NCBI GenBank assembly: GCA_012861695.1
Contig: JAAOOA010000159.1
Coordinates: 354,001-418,000, forward strand
Direction: 5' to 3'
Length of the DNA stretch: 64,000 nucleotides
Source of the DNA: Trematomus loennbergii
Lineage: Eukaryota; Chordata; Actinopteri; Perciformes; Nototheniidae
Made by a program: the position numbers and the translations under genes. The first letter of the stretch is position 1; each line of letters opens with the position of its first letter. The notes below the pieces were generated by a model. That model saw nothing but the letters and a program-made list of their open reading frames with translations. It was not told where the DNA came from and searched no databases. Positions 12,093 to 23,136 of this stretch are shown here, piece by piece.

Positions 12093-13280
12093 TTCTTAAC
12101 CTTTAGTCGTTTCAGCAGCTTAGTGGTGTTCTTTGCTTGATGCAGGCCGATCATTTGACCCTTCTGAAACAGATCCTTTCCACGACCACAGGATATGTCT
12201 TCAGACCTGGTGGAGAAATGAGAAGCTACTCACCACATCAGCTAGGGTTAAATAACTGAGACATATCACTGCAGTAAGTATCCAATGGGAGGCTCTCACT
12301 GATTGGTTAAATCCAGGTGGATATCCAGTGTTTATCCAGGCTGTGTGTGAGAGCAGCTGCTGTCTCTATACTTCACTGTCAACTCTAAATGCTTTTCCTG
12401 CTTCAGTTATTAGCTTCAGTTCTTTACCATGTTTGATGAGTTTTAGGTTTTAATGATACATATGAAGAGCTTAGAGGATTTAAATATACATCTTGTTCTG
12501 TGTGGGCATCCTTTGTAAGACATACACAGTAATATCTACAAAACATGGATGTTAAATCTCTGATTCAGCAGCAGTAACTGTGGTATGACTTGCTTGAAGT
12601 GAATATATCTGCTCCTTGTTGTTCGGAGTTTGATTCTTTATGGTGAAACAGATGAATACTCACTGGTTGGTTTAGTAAAGGATGGTTTGGTTCGTTGGAT
12701 TAGCCGCCCTTCTTTCACACAGTGGATGAAACAGCTGTTGTTTAGTGTGACTTCTGTGAATCAGATCAACTGAAGCGGGGCTCGTTAACATTTCAATCAT
12801 CCATGACCACCTCGCTAAAGTGGATCAATGACGCCCAGCTTTGCAGAACATCAGTGAACAGGATTACATCTCAGTGCCCGTTCTCTGTAAGGGTTTCCTT
12901 TTTAGTTTTTCAATAAAATAATACAATTACATGAAGTTTGTTGATTTATTATTATACTGGAAGAAGCAGTGCAGACTGTAGGGGACCTGGGACGTTTATA
13001 AGACAAAGATTTATTTGACCAATTCATGGATTCATGAGCTGAGAAAGATGTTTTGTCAACGTTGGAGCAGGGAGATGCTGCCTTCAGGGACCAACACAGA
13101 AATACGACATTCCTGCACCACTCACTGTTGCACTAAAATATCCAATGCTGCTTCTCGAGTTAAATTTCAAGAAGATTAAATGTTAACAGCAAAGTTCACT
13201 TATATTTGTACGTTTCTTTTATGCCGTCTACGTGTATGCAATACCAAGAGTAGACCAGCAGATGTCCCCATTCAGACTCA
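12093..13280. other. Intergenic, no gene
   Basis: The segment 12100-12200 can be read on the minus strand as KGQMIGLHQAKNTTKLLKRL, faintly like the helix-turn-helix start of a Tc1-type transposase, but it is too short to call. The rest shows no exon or repeat structure that I can defend. Confidence 0.35.
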
Positions 13281-13284
13281 ATGC

Positions 13285-13500
13285 AATCATTCAAGATTCA
13301 AGGGTTATATTATCATGTGCACAGCAGCTACAGTGTAGTTATGGTAATGAACATCTTAGGTCCCGAGCTCCTCCAACAGTGCAACATATTATATAAAGGA
13401 CAAAATACAGTATAACACAAAAATAAAAACAGTGCAATGAAACAGAGCACGATAGATTTGAATAGAAATAGTGCAGGTGAAAGAACAGTCAGGTTAAAAG
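13285..13500 (-). repeat. Dispersed retroposon-like tail
   Basis: The segment starting attcaagattcaagggttat followed by atcatgtgcaca resembles a common fish LINE/SINE 3' end read on the minus strand. No coding part is present. Family not determined. Confidence 0.4.
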
Positions 13501-13894
13501 ACATCCAAAGCATGGACTTGTTTTCGTTGACTTTGGGAAAAAAGGTTGTTCACTATTGCCACGTAGGTTTAATTCACCATCTAAGAATATTATACTTACA
13601 GTCCCCAACAGGTACAGGTCTTTGCAGTTTGATCACACAAAACAAACAGAACTCCCAATCGCACGCCGAGGTACCAAATGCCCCAAAATCCCAAATCTTA
13701 CCCAGAAGTCAGTACAATGGTAAAATAAGAACAAGCCCGGTAGCTGCTCTCAGGAGGGAGTCCAGGAGAAACGAGAGAAGGAAAGTAGCCTTCGCTCAGA
13801 ATCTGTGTTACCTTCAAGGACAAGGGGAAATAGTTACAGGTAACAAAACACAGGACTAGATTCAACTGTCACACACACTCCACGAGGTTTTGCT

Positions 13895-14298
13895 TCAGCT
13901 CGAGTCGAGCTCTTCGTAAAGATACGGGTCCAGCTCACGGAGAGCATTGATCAGAACCCTGCTGGCTGCAGCTCCTTTATTTCGCACCACGTCCACCACC
14001 TCTCGTGCTCCGTCATTTCGGGTTTGTTTCTGGCTGACTCCTTTCAGATTACTGATCACTCAGACTCAAAGGAGTTTATCCAGAAGGACGTTCAGCACAG
14101 GTAGAGACACTCTTTGAATGAACTCTGTCCGAACTGAGAGCAGCCACTGGTCTGCTGGGACTCTGCTCTCTGCTGGGACTCTGCTCTCTGCTGGGACTCT
14201 GCTCTCTGCTGGGACTCTGCTCTCTGCTGGGACTCTGCTCTCTGCTGGGACTCTGCTCTCTGCTGGGACATTTCTCTGGGATAATTCCTTCCTTGGAT
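13895..14298 (-). CDS. CARD exon with hexapeptide repeat
   Basis: The acceptor at 14299-14300 follows a strong pyrimidine tract. The exon joins the FIIND exon in phase (G + AT gives Asp) and reads DPRKELSQRN. Six VPAESR hexapeptides and VPADQWLLSVRTEFIQR follow. The CARD continues through VLNVLLDKLL, REVVDVVRNKGAAASRVLIN and ALRELDPYLYEELDSS, ending at the stop 13895-13897. This matches the six-helix CARD of fish FIIND-CARD proteins. Two in-frame TGA codons near 14061-14070 sit between LLDKLL and VISNLKG. Two nearby indels that cancel out would explain them. Confidence 0.8.
14150..14272 (-). repeat. 18-bp coding minisatellite (VPAESR)n
   Basis: Six to seven nearly perfect copies of an 18-bp unit, gggactctgctctctgct on the plus strand, lie inside the CARD exon. 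In the gene's frame each unit encodes VPAESR. The array sits directly between the FIIND end and the CARD start. Confidence 0.9.
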
Positions 14299-15097
14299 CT
14301 GGTAGATAAACAGGGAAAATACTTTTGTTAACCAACAATCACATTAAACAGATCTCTTAAAAAGGAAGTAACTCAGCATTCCCAGAGGTGGATTTCTGTA
14401 TTGAATGCTGAGTGAATGGTTGGATGAAAGTTTAAAACTAGAATTCTAACTGATCATTCTGAGGAGCTGCCTCTTAATGTGTCAGGCCATAGTGTGTGGA
14501 TGTTAGCCCCGGCTATCCGTGAGGAGATTCATTTGGATTATGTCGGAAGACTTTAATATCTAAACTATGAATTAAGGTTTCAGATTAGAACATGATCACA
14601 GCATGATATGTTTAGTATGATTATAATGTTGTAACGAGAGAAGGTAAAAACCCTGTATTAGTGTGGACCATTTTTCTTCCAATAAACTGATCCCACCTTT
14701 TGGATTGGACAACTTAAAAGACATCTGCGCTCTCCTCTCCTGCTTGAAAGGTAAGATTGCACACTGCCACACTCACACTTAGGTAGGGCCACACCTCATT
14801 TACTGATATCAAAGTCCTTCGGGATCGCTTAACAGATTTAGTGGGTCGTCTGAATTGAAACATCAGTTCATTGAACCTGGTTCTTCAGGGAGTTAGTAGA
14901 GGTGAGATCTTGCTGATGTTGGTGGATCTGAGCCAAGCAGTAAACTTACAAAGACTCAATAACTTCTGTTAGGTCAATTAGTAGGTCTGAGTCATTTGCC
15001 GGAATAAATGATCAGCCCTCCCGACTCCGACACTATGAGATGGAGCTTTAGAGTTATCCAGTCTATCACTGGGTCTGAGATCATGTGGAGTCTTTAC
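14299..15097. other. Intron of the NLRP1-like gene
   Basis: Lies between the last FIIND exon and the CARD exon. No repeat or second gene recognised. Confidence 0.5.
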
Positions 15098-15469
15098 CTT
15101 CCAGTGGCACGCGACGATTCCAGACTTCCTTTCCACCTTGGTCCTGGACCTTCAAAACCACTCTCTCAGTTCCCGTCTTCAGGAAAACTTCAAATATCGG
15201 AGGGTAATCTGGTCCAAAACTTGAGTCAAATGTTGTACTCTGAAAACCAGAAGCAGAAGTTAAATGTTTATCTTTCCTGATTGTGGATCCACATGCAGAT
15301 AAACGTGTGTTAATGATCATTGTGTTTCTTTAGAGGAGCATCAGTGACTCACCTTAGGCTGAATATAGAAGTCCTCAGGTTCACAGTGCACACTGTAACT
15401 GTGATCAATAACCAGCTCACAGTCGGAGGAGATCTTGACGTGAACAGCACTTCCTTGTTTGACAGCAAC
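15098..15469 (-). CDS. FIIND exons c and d (UPA part)
   Basis: Two minus-strand exons. Exon 15353-15469 (39 codons, starts VAVKQGSAVHVKISSDCELV, contains YSVHCEPEDF) is followed by intron 15240-15352 with gtgagt and ttcag. Exon 15098-15239 reads FGPDYPPIFEVFLKTGTERV then LKVQDQGGKEVWNRRVPLEG. These are the C-terminal UPA half of the FIIND domain seen in NLRP1, CARD8 and fish FIIND-CARD proteins. In NLRP1 this part stays attached to the CARD after autoproteolysis. No frame break was seen in either exon. Confidence 0.85.
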
Positions 15470-16001
15470 CTTTAGTAACAGGATATTTTGATCACTTTAG
15501 TTCATACTCTCATAGTCAGGGAACAGTCATTTAAAGATAACATCTAAAAACAACAAATGGTGACGGACCTGCTCCGCAGAGTGATGAGATTCAAAATCAA
15601 TTACAAACATAATAATAAGGATATATCACTCCTCTCTGTATCGAGAAATAAAAAAAGTTATTTTAATTATTGGATATAAGCTATTGAGGCTTATATAACA
15701 CATAAGTCTTTGAAACACAAAAGTCTGCTGCCCGAGTGTCAAAACTTGGTGAGTAAGGATGAGATCACGTGATCCATCTCAGGAAGCCTTTCAGTTTGTG
15801 CTGTGTTTACCATATGCCTTATGTATCACAAGTGACACACTGGCAGACAGAAATACAAGCTGAGAGAGAATCCAAAAAAACAACAACCATCGAACCATCT
15901 GAAGATTCAGTTCAGATAGATCTTACTCTCTTTGTGGAAACATCTGTGGTTAAAAACAAGTGTTTAGGCTGACAGTGAGCATGTATAGAGGCTGACTTTA
16001 C

Positions 16002-16260
16002 CTCCTCCTCAAGGACGTTTTTCTGCAGCAGAAGTACATCCAGTATTTGCTCCTCTCTGCCCGGGGTCGTAGGAACAGCATAATCTTTCCTTTTATCGGC
16101 CACCCTAGAAAACTTTTCAATGTATCGATGATGAGGCCAAAAGAAGAGAGGTGAGGCACGTTCACCACCACGTGAGTGCGTGTGACCTCCAGCGGCTCCA
16201 GGATGCTCAGGCCTTCATCAGTGATGTGGACGACAGACAACAGGCCGTCCAGGAGCAGCG
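16002..16260 (-). CDS. FIIND exon b with autoproteolysis region
   Basis: Minus-strand exon with acceptor ccacag and donor gtaaag. It reads LLSVVHITDEGLSILEPLEV, then THVVVNVPHLSSFGLI, and ends ILDVLLLQKNVLEEE after a frame change near 16050 (one base missing). By alignment to known FIIND domains, the His of VVHITDEG and a Ser of HLSSFG lie where the catalytic His and the cleaved Phe-Ser bond sit in NLRP1/CARD8. Here the residue before the Ser is Leu, not Phe. Autocleavage is therefore plausible but not shown. Confidence 0.8.
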
Positions 16261-17138
16261 CTGTGGAGCAAAGAGCTGGTCATCTGTTGCTTTGCTGCTG
16301 AAACAGCTTCATCATATTCAATGTCTCACCACTTTAGTTCAGAGCTAATGTTCATCTAATGTCATTCACTTTGGAGCCTCACTAGGATGCTCCAGTTTAT
16401 ATCCTCCACCTTTTTTCTAATGTTTCATTATTGATCTGTCCCCTGTGATCTTTCTGGATGTGAGCATTTACTGTTATGCATAAACTTTATTCATTATTTT
16501 CTAATCTTCAAGACTGCTGAGATGTTTGTAATCTGCTGCCAGAACAGCTTGACTGAGTCCACTCTCATGTCTGAGTGACTCTCTAGATGTGTGAAGAGTT
16601 CTCTAAAGCTTTCAGGGCGTAGAAAGTCTAACTTATAAATGTTGTTGTCTGTTGTTTTGTTTTGTTCATGCTTCAGCCAGACTGACAATGTGAAGAGCAG
16701 AAAGAGCAACAGATGGATAACAAAGTAAGAATTATTCAAACTGCTAGCTTAGCATCACAACAGTAACAGAGAGTTAGCGTTGAGTTAGCACTGTTAGCAG
16801 CTGAGCATGCTGTGGACTGACCAATCACAGTTTAATCTCTTTAATATTACAGAGAGGAGACTGCAGAGGGCCCAAAGACAATCCAACTCAGTATTTAGAG
16901 CTGCATTGCATCGTCTGCTTCAATAATGATCAATAATGTCATGCAACACATCCACTAAATGCTTTTTATAATTGAATTGTTTCTTTTGGGGACAAAACTA
17001 TTTGAATGTAAAGACAGATTTGATCTTATCTTTGTTAAACTAGTTTAATAAAGCTGCTTCATAACCTTGAACGCAGTGGATGGTATAAGGTGCTAATCAT
17101 TATATAAGTGTATATTTGTTAACACTAGATGTCTTTAC
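16261..17138. other. Intron of the NLRP1-like gene
   Basis: No exon or named repeat. Short tagc-rich repeats occur near 16740-16800. Confidence 0.4.
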
Positions 17139-17746
17139 CTTCCTCTGTCTCACTGTGTGGCAGGTGGAGCTGGACGACGGCAGCTTCAACAGAACTCTTC
17201 ACTTCGAACAGCGGCCCTGCTGCCTGCTTGCCAGCTGATGAGGAGGCTCTCCTCCCAAGGGACCGTCCTGTACAGAAGCTCCGCCTCCTGAGCCATGACG
17301 AACACCAGGCCAGTAGAAGCACACTGGAACTCACCTGGACCAGGACACCTGAACCTGTAGACACACAGGAGACAAGTTACTACAACAAGCCTTCACTGGC
17401 CTGTGTTCTGACTGACAGGTGTTCATCCAGCTGGATCTGACCTGGAGGAGGGTTTGTTGAAAGATCTGAAACACCTGATGATTACAGGAACATCACTGAA
17501 GATGTGTCCACATGCATCAGAATGTGTGTGCATGTGTTCAAAATAAAACAATCCTACACACAGAAGCATTATTTTATTTATGTCTGTTGGAAAGAGATTG
17601 GATGCAATACCTCAAGGTGAAAGACATGAAATTAAACACAATAATAAAACCTATGTTTTGAATGTGTTTAAATAATGTTTGGTCGTGTTATAGCATTACC
17701 TGTATGGAGATCCAGTTGTGTGTTCAGGTGAGAAGGATTCAGGAGC
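17139..17746 (-). CDS. FIIND exon a and preceding linker exon
   Basis: Linker exon 17700-17746 (APESFSPEHTTGSPYR) splices in phase to 17139-17354, giving YRFRCPGPGEFQCASTGLVF then MAQEAELLYRTVPWEE. This is the start of the ZU5-like half of FIIND. A 2-base loss near 17245 separates this frame from GKQAAGPLFEVKSSVEAAVV and LHLPHSETEE, which completes the exon before donor gtaaag. The spacing and phase make these two exons convincing. Confidence 0.8.
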
Positions 17747-17846
17747 CTGGAACAAACAAAGTTATTTATTTTTTATATTTTTAACGATTATCCGGTTAAC
17801 CTACCAAAAAAAAGAAAAAATGAATCAGGCCAGCTGTAGAAATTAC

Positions 17847-17960
17847 CCTCTCGGCTGGAACGGAGCTTGCGGGTATACCCGGGTATTCCTTCGCCAGGAG
17901 AAGCTGTGTGTCTGTGCTGCGCTGGGCAGCAGCTTGTCTGTGCTGTTAGAGCCACTCAGC
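17847..17960 (-). CDS. Possible short exon after NACHT
   Basis: Acceptor ccttccccag and donor gtaatt bound 114 bases that begin LSGSNSTDKLLPSAAQTH, faintly like the LSGCNLS start of fish LRR exons. The rest is not LRR-like and the phase does not fit the next exon. It may be a decayed LRR exon or not an exon at all. Confidence 0.25.
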
Positions 17961-18042
17961 CTGGGGAAGGATTAGCAATGAACACAATTTAGTTCATTTA
18001 TCATTTTTGAAACTGATCAATGTTGTTTGTATCTCCACTTAC

Positions 18043-19713
18043 AGAGCTTTCCTGTAGGCGTTGAAGACCAGAGCTGACCACTGAGCAGGAGACAGATTAT
18101 CTGTGGAGAGACTTCCTGACTCAGGTACTGTTGGATCTGCTCCTCTAGAGAACGATCATTCAGTTCATTCAGACAGTGGAACAGGTTGATGCTTCTCTCC
18201 GGAGACAGGTTCTTTCTTATCTTCTTCTTGATGTACTCAACTGTTTTCTGGTTGATCTCTGAGCTACTTCCTGTTTCTTCAGCAGGCCATGTAGGAGTTT
18301 CTGATTGGTCTGCAGTGAAAGACCCAGGAGGAAGCGAAGGAACAAGTCCAGGTGTCCGTTTGGACTCTGTAAGGCCTGGTCCACAGCACTCTGGTAGAGA
18401 TGTGTTAGTGTGGGTTTGGTCTGAAGACTTTAGCAGCCTGGAGGTTGTTGGTTCTTCTGCCAGCAGGTTGACTCCAGAGTTGATGAAGGTCAGATGGACA
18501 TGAAGAGCAGCCAGAAACTCCTGAACGCTCAGATGGACGAAGCAGAACACCGTGTCCTTGTAGTCACCTCTCCTCTCTAAAGACCTGTGTGAACACTCCT
18601 GAGTACACTGAGGCTCTCTGATATCGATGCACACTCTGTCAGGTCGGATCATAGAAGATCAGGTTGCCTTTCTGCAGCTGCTCAAAAGCCAGTTTTCCCA
18701 GAGCCTCCATCATCTTCCTGCTCTCTGGACTCCAGTGGGAATGTCTCTCACTTTTTCCATCATACTTGACGTTCTTCACTTTGGACTGAACCACCAGGAA
18801 GTGGATGTACATCTCAGTCAGGGTCTTGGGCAGCTCTCCTCCCTCTCTGGTTTTCAACACTCCTCCAGAACTGAAGCAGAGATCCAGCAGAAGACTGGGA
18901 TGTGGCACATGATGTGGAGGCTTCGTGAGGTCTTGATGTGGGAGATGATGGTGCCGGCCAGCTCCTGATCTCTGAATCTCTTCCTGAAGTAATCCTCCTT
19001 CTGTGGGTCAGTGAACCCTCGGACCTCTGTCACCATGTCCACACACTCAGGAGGGATCTGATTGGCTGCTGCAGGTCGTGTGGTTATCCAGAGGCGAGCA
19101 GAGGGAAGCAGCTTCCCCCTGATGAGGTTTGTCAGCAGCACATCCACTGAGGTGGACTCTGTGACATCAGTCAGGATCTCAGTGTTGTGGAAGTCCAGAG
19201 GAAGTCGACACTCATCCAGACCGTCAAAGATGAACACAACCGGGAACTGATCAAACCTGCAGATTCCTGCGTCTCTGGTTTCAGAGAAGAAGTGATGAAC
19301 AAGTTCCACCAAGCTGTACTTGTTCTCTCTCACCACATTCAGCTCTCTGAAAGGTAATGGAAATATGAACTGGATGTCCTGGTTGGCTTTGCCTTCAGCC
19401 CAGTCCAGAGTGAACTTCTGTGTTAAGACTGTTTTCCCATGCCAGCCACTCCCTTTGTCATCACTCTGATTGGTGCATCTCTTCCAGGTGAGGCTTTAAA
19501 GAGGTCTTCTTGTCTGATGTTGTTTCTGGTCTGTCTGGTTTCCTGGATGCTGTTTCAATCTGTCTGACCTCATGTTCTTCAGCTGTAGTTTCTCCCATGG
19601 TGATGTAGATCTCGTGTAGATTTCATTTAGAGGTCTTGAATTACCCATTTCTAGGATTTTCTCATTTTTTTCTTCAGGTTGATTGAGGTTCCTTTGGCAC
19701 TGAGTGAGAATCT
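18043..19713 (-). CDS. FISNA-NACHT exon of the NLRP1-like gene
   Basis: A large minus-strand exon between acceptor attcag (19714-19715) and donor gtaagt (18041-18042). [20 protein letters not shown]. Walker A: GVAGMGK then T in the next frame. Walker [18 protein letters not shown]. Sensor region: [20 protein letters not shown]. Then [16 protein letters not shown] and the winged-helix part with [18 protein letters not shown]. Frame breaks occur near 19610, 19530, 19437, 18865, 18645 and 18095. Those examined (for example GGGAAAACA lacking one A in the P-loop) fit base losses. This is the nucleotide-binding, oligomerising ATPase module of NLR proteins. Confidence 0.85.
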
Positions 19714-20761
19714 CTGAATGACGACAAAAAAAATCACAATTGAGACAATACTACAATTAACATAAAAGATCCATCACAATATTTGTTCCTAACTTTACAC
19801 ATTTCTGAAAGGATAGTAGGATATTTAGGTTGGATCGAAGCTGTATCTCAATCATCTGTAGCTATCTGTGGTCCCCAGAGAACCATGGCCCTAAACCTGA
19901 GCGACTCTTATTCCTGCTGCTGGAAGACGAGGCTCGACCCTGGCAGATCGACCTCTGAGGATGTGGACACAGCTCTCACTCCACTTATACAGGAAGTGGA
20001 TTGCTCTTAGTAATTGTCCCAATACTGCGTAATCCTGCAATAGCCTACCATCAACAAGATGCCTTGGGGGTCACAGTAATAATCTTTCCCTTCGTCCATA
20101 AGACAGGGTGGATGGAAAACTCTATTGATCCCACCTTGCAAATGTGGAGCCCCAGCCAAACTACTGAGACTAGTTACTCTGAACTGTTGGTCGATGCGTC
20201 GGCAGAGAGAACAGGGACAGCTTTCATCTCCATGAACCTCAAAGGTGACCTGGGTAATTCTGGAAAAGCAGAGTCTAATCCCTATCCAGGAGTTTCTTTC
20301 CAGAGCCGGTTCAATGTGTAGAGGTGAGCCCAACTTCGTCTAGTTGGTCCTGCTCCACCTCCCACACCAACACCGGATCCATCCCCAGCAGAGAGGTGAT
20401 GGTTGTTTGAAGTTTGTATACCATGTCCCTCTCCCTCACCTACAACCCAACTGGCCTTGATTGGACCCTTAGACCCAGTGGTGTGTCGACCCCGGTGCCT
20501 GGCTGCAGGATGAGGTCCTGGTCTGCCTAATAGGGTTGCTTTGTTTCTAAGTAGCTGATCTAAAAAGTGACCCTGCCAGAAACTATTGACCCTGACCACT
20601 GAGCTTTCAGGGCCATGGGGGAACCTAAACCCTGACACCATGTACAGGTGGTGTTTCTCTGTGTGGTATATCAGGAGGACACATCCAATCCATGTTATCA
20701 TTGTGATTTACCTGACCTCAGGTTCCCTGTTTGTAACACTATTTTTTAACTAATGACCTAC
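19714..20761. other. Intron between PYRIN and NACHT exons
   Basis: Contains a moderately GC-rich stretch (19780-20690) with open frames on both strands. It looks like decayed retroelement sequence, but I could not assign a family. No splice-bounded exon was found. Confidence 0.35.
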
Positions 20762-21032
20762 CTGTCAGTTCTGATGTGATTTTTGATAATTTCTCCACCA
20801 GATCATTCCCCCGAATCTCCTTCAAAACTTCTCTGGTCACTTCAATAGCGTTAATGCCGTAGTTCCGAAACATCAGATCCACAGTGTCCATCCGATTTGC
20901 ATACTCTAGTCGACTCTCTGGGATTCCTTCGCATCCTAGGACCTTCTCCTGCAGGCGCCACTTGAATTCTTTAAACTCCCTGTTCTCCAAATCTTCTAAA
21001 GTTCTGAAGAGGATCTTTTTCAGTGTCGTCAT
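20762..21032 (-). CDS. PYRIN-domain exon
   Basis: Starts at ATG 21030-21032 (MTTLKKILFRTLEDLENREF), continues KEFKWRLQEK, IPESRLEYANRMDTVDLMFR and VTREVLKEIRGNDLVEKLSK, and ends at donor gtaggt (20760-20761). This is a complete six-helix PYRIN domain of the fish type, used for homotypic binding to adaptors such as ASC. A ctgcag acceptor-like site about ten bases before the ATG suggests an upstream 5' UTR exon. An alternative in-frame ATG lies at 21063-21065. No frame break is present. Confidence 0.85.
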
Positions 21033-22066
21033 AATTTCTCCCTGCAGAGATCCAAAAGATACCAACAGAAAATATTAAGTATTAAATATTATATAATCGT
21101 GAATTCAAAATGTATATTTTTACAATTTAAATGTAAAACAATTACTTAAAGAGAGCTCTTCTTGGGTTCATGCAAACAACTACTTTGTTAGTTTTTCAGC
21201 AACACTACTACTTGTTTATTTAAAATAAAACTACTCCAGGGGGGGGGCTCCCTCCTCTCTGTCCTCACTGATCCATAGCAGAGCCTCCACCTTCACACAA
21301 ACACAACAACATGCTCATCACAACAAGAGCATCACAGGACACATTAGTGCTTCTCCTCTCAGATGTCACACAGTCCCATGCAAGTGTGTACACCTCTCTG
21401 AGCTGATCAGTGCCTAAACAACGGGGTTACCTGCAGGAGAATAATAATCTTACCAGAAAAGCAGACATTGCCAAATGTGCTTGGACCCAGCTAGCACTGA
21501 CGGTGCTTGTGTCCAAATCAAACATGTTATTTTGTGCAGTGATTAGAAACGTACTTAAGGCACTGTATTGTGTTTTTAATGTTGAACTATTTTTACATCT
21601 GTTTCTAAATCTTTTATATCCTCATATACATCTTTAAATATTGAAATGACGACTGAGGTTGAAGAGAGAGACGCAGGAGATCTGATGTCTTCCTCTGGGG
21701 GCTCCTGTTGGCTAGGGTTAGAGAGCTGAACTGGGCTAAAGGCTGAGAGCTGAACTGGGCTAAAGGCTGAGAGCTGAACTGGGCTAAAGGCTGAGAGCTG
21801 AACTGGGCTAAAGGCTCCTCAGTGAAACCAGGTGAGTGTCAGTAATGGAGGATGGCCCTCTGAGCCCTTCACACTGCATCCATGCACTTCAGAGTATTGA
21901 GAGTTAAACATAAAAACCCCTGAGTCACGAGTTGTAGAGCGGTTCTGACACGCCCTGCATTTTCACTGATGACGTGAACTCACTATCAATCAGACTGCAG
22001 CTCATTCACCAGAAGCACTGACATGTACATGGAAATTGTATAAAACTTCCCCACTTCCACTACTTA
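21033..22066. other. Upstream flank of the PYRIN exon
   Basis: No coding exon. At 21714-21815 a 24-bp unit (gctgagagctgaactgggct plus aaag) is repeated about four times. A G-run occurs at 21240-21247. Confidence 0.5.
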
Positions 22067-22552
22067 CCCCTAGATTCCACCGCCGTAACGTAAGGTCAGG
22101 CAGGCAGGAAGTGGAACGTTCAGAGCTATATAGACCTATATATATATATATACACACACACAAACTAATTTTGCAGACCCTATCCCTCCGTAGTCTTTCA
22201 AGTAGGAGGAGAAATGCCAGCGTTCTCCTCCGGTTTACAGGCACTGTGTAAATTATATATAGAATAATTATGATGATGAATGCATTTTTTTTACCACTAA
22301 AATACAGCAACACATCTTTGATTCATGTCGTTTATAACTGGAATATTACAGTTATTATTAACTTTGTCTGTACAAAGTAGCCTGTCCAGGAAATATGCCC
22401 AAATCAACAAAAACTGCGAGCCGGCAGGCAAGACTCTCCGCTTCTGAAATGCTTCTGAAACGCGCCTGGTAGGGTATGACGCCGGAGGAGGCCGGACCAA
22501 AACCGCGGCGCAGCCGTGACGCGACGCAGACGGACCCGGTGGAATCTAGGGG
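22067..22552. mobile_element. PIF/Harbinger-type MITE with TTA TSD
   Basis: A 486-bp element with perfect 16-bp terminal inverted repeats CCCCTAGATTCCACCG, flanked by TTA at 22064-22066 and 22553-22555. A 3-bp TWA duplication is typical of PIF/Harbinger. No transposase. A TA microsatellite lies inside (22137-22152). Confidence 0.85.
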
Positions 22553-22684
22553 TTAGACTATTCCTTGCACCCACCTAGCAGAAGCCCAAATGGTCCTAAC
22601 CATATTGCATCATTAACGTGCACTTGTTGTTACAGCAGGATCGCAAGGACACTGGTAGCGATAGGAGGGTGTTGCACAGTTTGT

Positions 22685-23030
22685 GTGTTATGTTTATTTA
22701 GGATCCCCAGTAGCTTTTGCTCTTGACAAAAGCTACTCTTCCTGGGGTCCGACACTTAAAACAATACAACAACAATACAACAATATTCAAGACATAAGTC
22801 CTGACATCATTAACAGCAATAACAACATTATCAACAATCATCATCCACTTCCAACATCAAACTCAGCCAAGGATGAGTGCACAAGACACCCACCAGCACA
22901 AAGCATGAGATAACATTCAATAAGGGGTACATGGTCATTAGTAGATGGCCCTTCAATCTCTTCTTGAAAGAGGCTCTGGACTCTATTTCAGCAAGGTAGT
23001 TTGGCAATGAGTTCCTTTATAGCTCTATAA
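22685..23030 (-). mobile_element. LINE 3' end with hairpin tail
   Basis: Minus-strand residues LPNYLAEIESRASFKKRLKG are a LINE reverse-transcriptase C-terminus. The 3' UTR below it carries a hairpin, agtagcttttg and caaaagctact, bounded by ggatcccc/ggggtcc (22700-22750), as in common fish LINE tails. The body is lost. Confidence 0.6.
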
Positions 23031-23136
23031 GTCACAGAAGGTTTCAGAAGCATGACCATAAGACTAGACAAGCTACATCAGGCCATCTGCTGGCACCTAA
23101 ACCCAGGACACATCTTCTGAAATCTTCTGTTGATGA

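Larger units (their letters stand above)
13895..21032 (-). pseudogene. NLRP1-like gene: PYD-NACHT-FIIND-CARD
   Basis: Minus-strand exons in order: PYRIN 20762-21032, FISNA/NACHT 18043-19713, possible linker 17847-17960, 17700-17746, FIIND 17139-17354, 16002-16260, 15353-15469, 15098-15239, CARD 13895-14298. This is the domain order of mammalian NLRP1, a cytosolic inflammasome sensor whose FIIND cleaves itself and frees a CARD fragment that recruits caspase-1. No convincing LRR exon lies between NACHT and FIIND, where one is usual. At least seven frame breaks fall in the NACHT, FIIND and CARD exons. Those I resolved fit losses of one or two bases. It is called a pseudogene only for these breaks; sequencing error is an equal explanation. 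That the PYRIN exon belongs to the same transcript is inferred from position and strand. Confidence 0.7.

Noticed and set aside
12100..12200. Tc1/mariner transposase
   Set aside because: Only about 20 residues resemble a helix-turn-helix start; too little to support.
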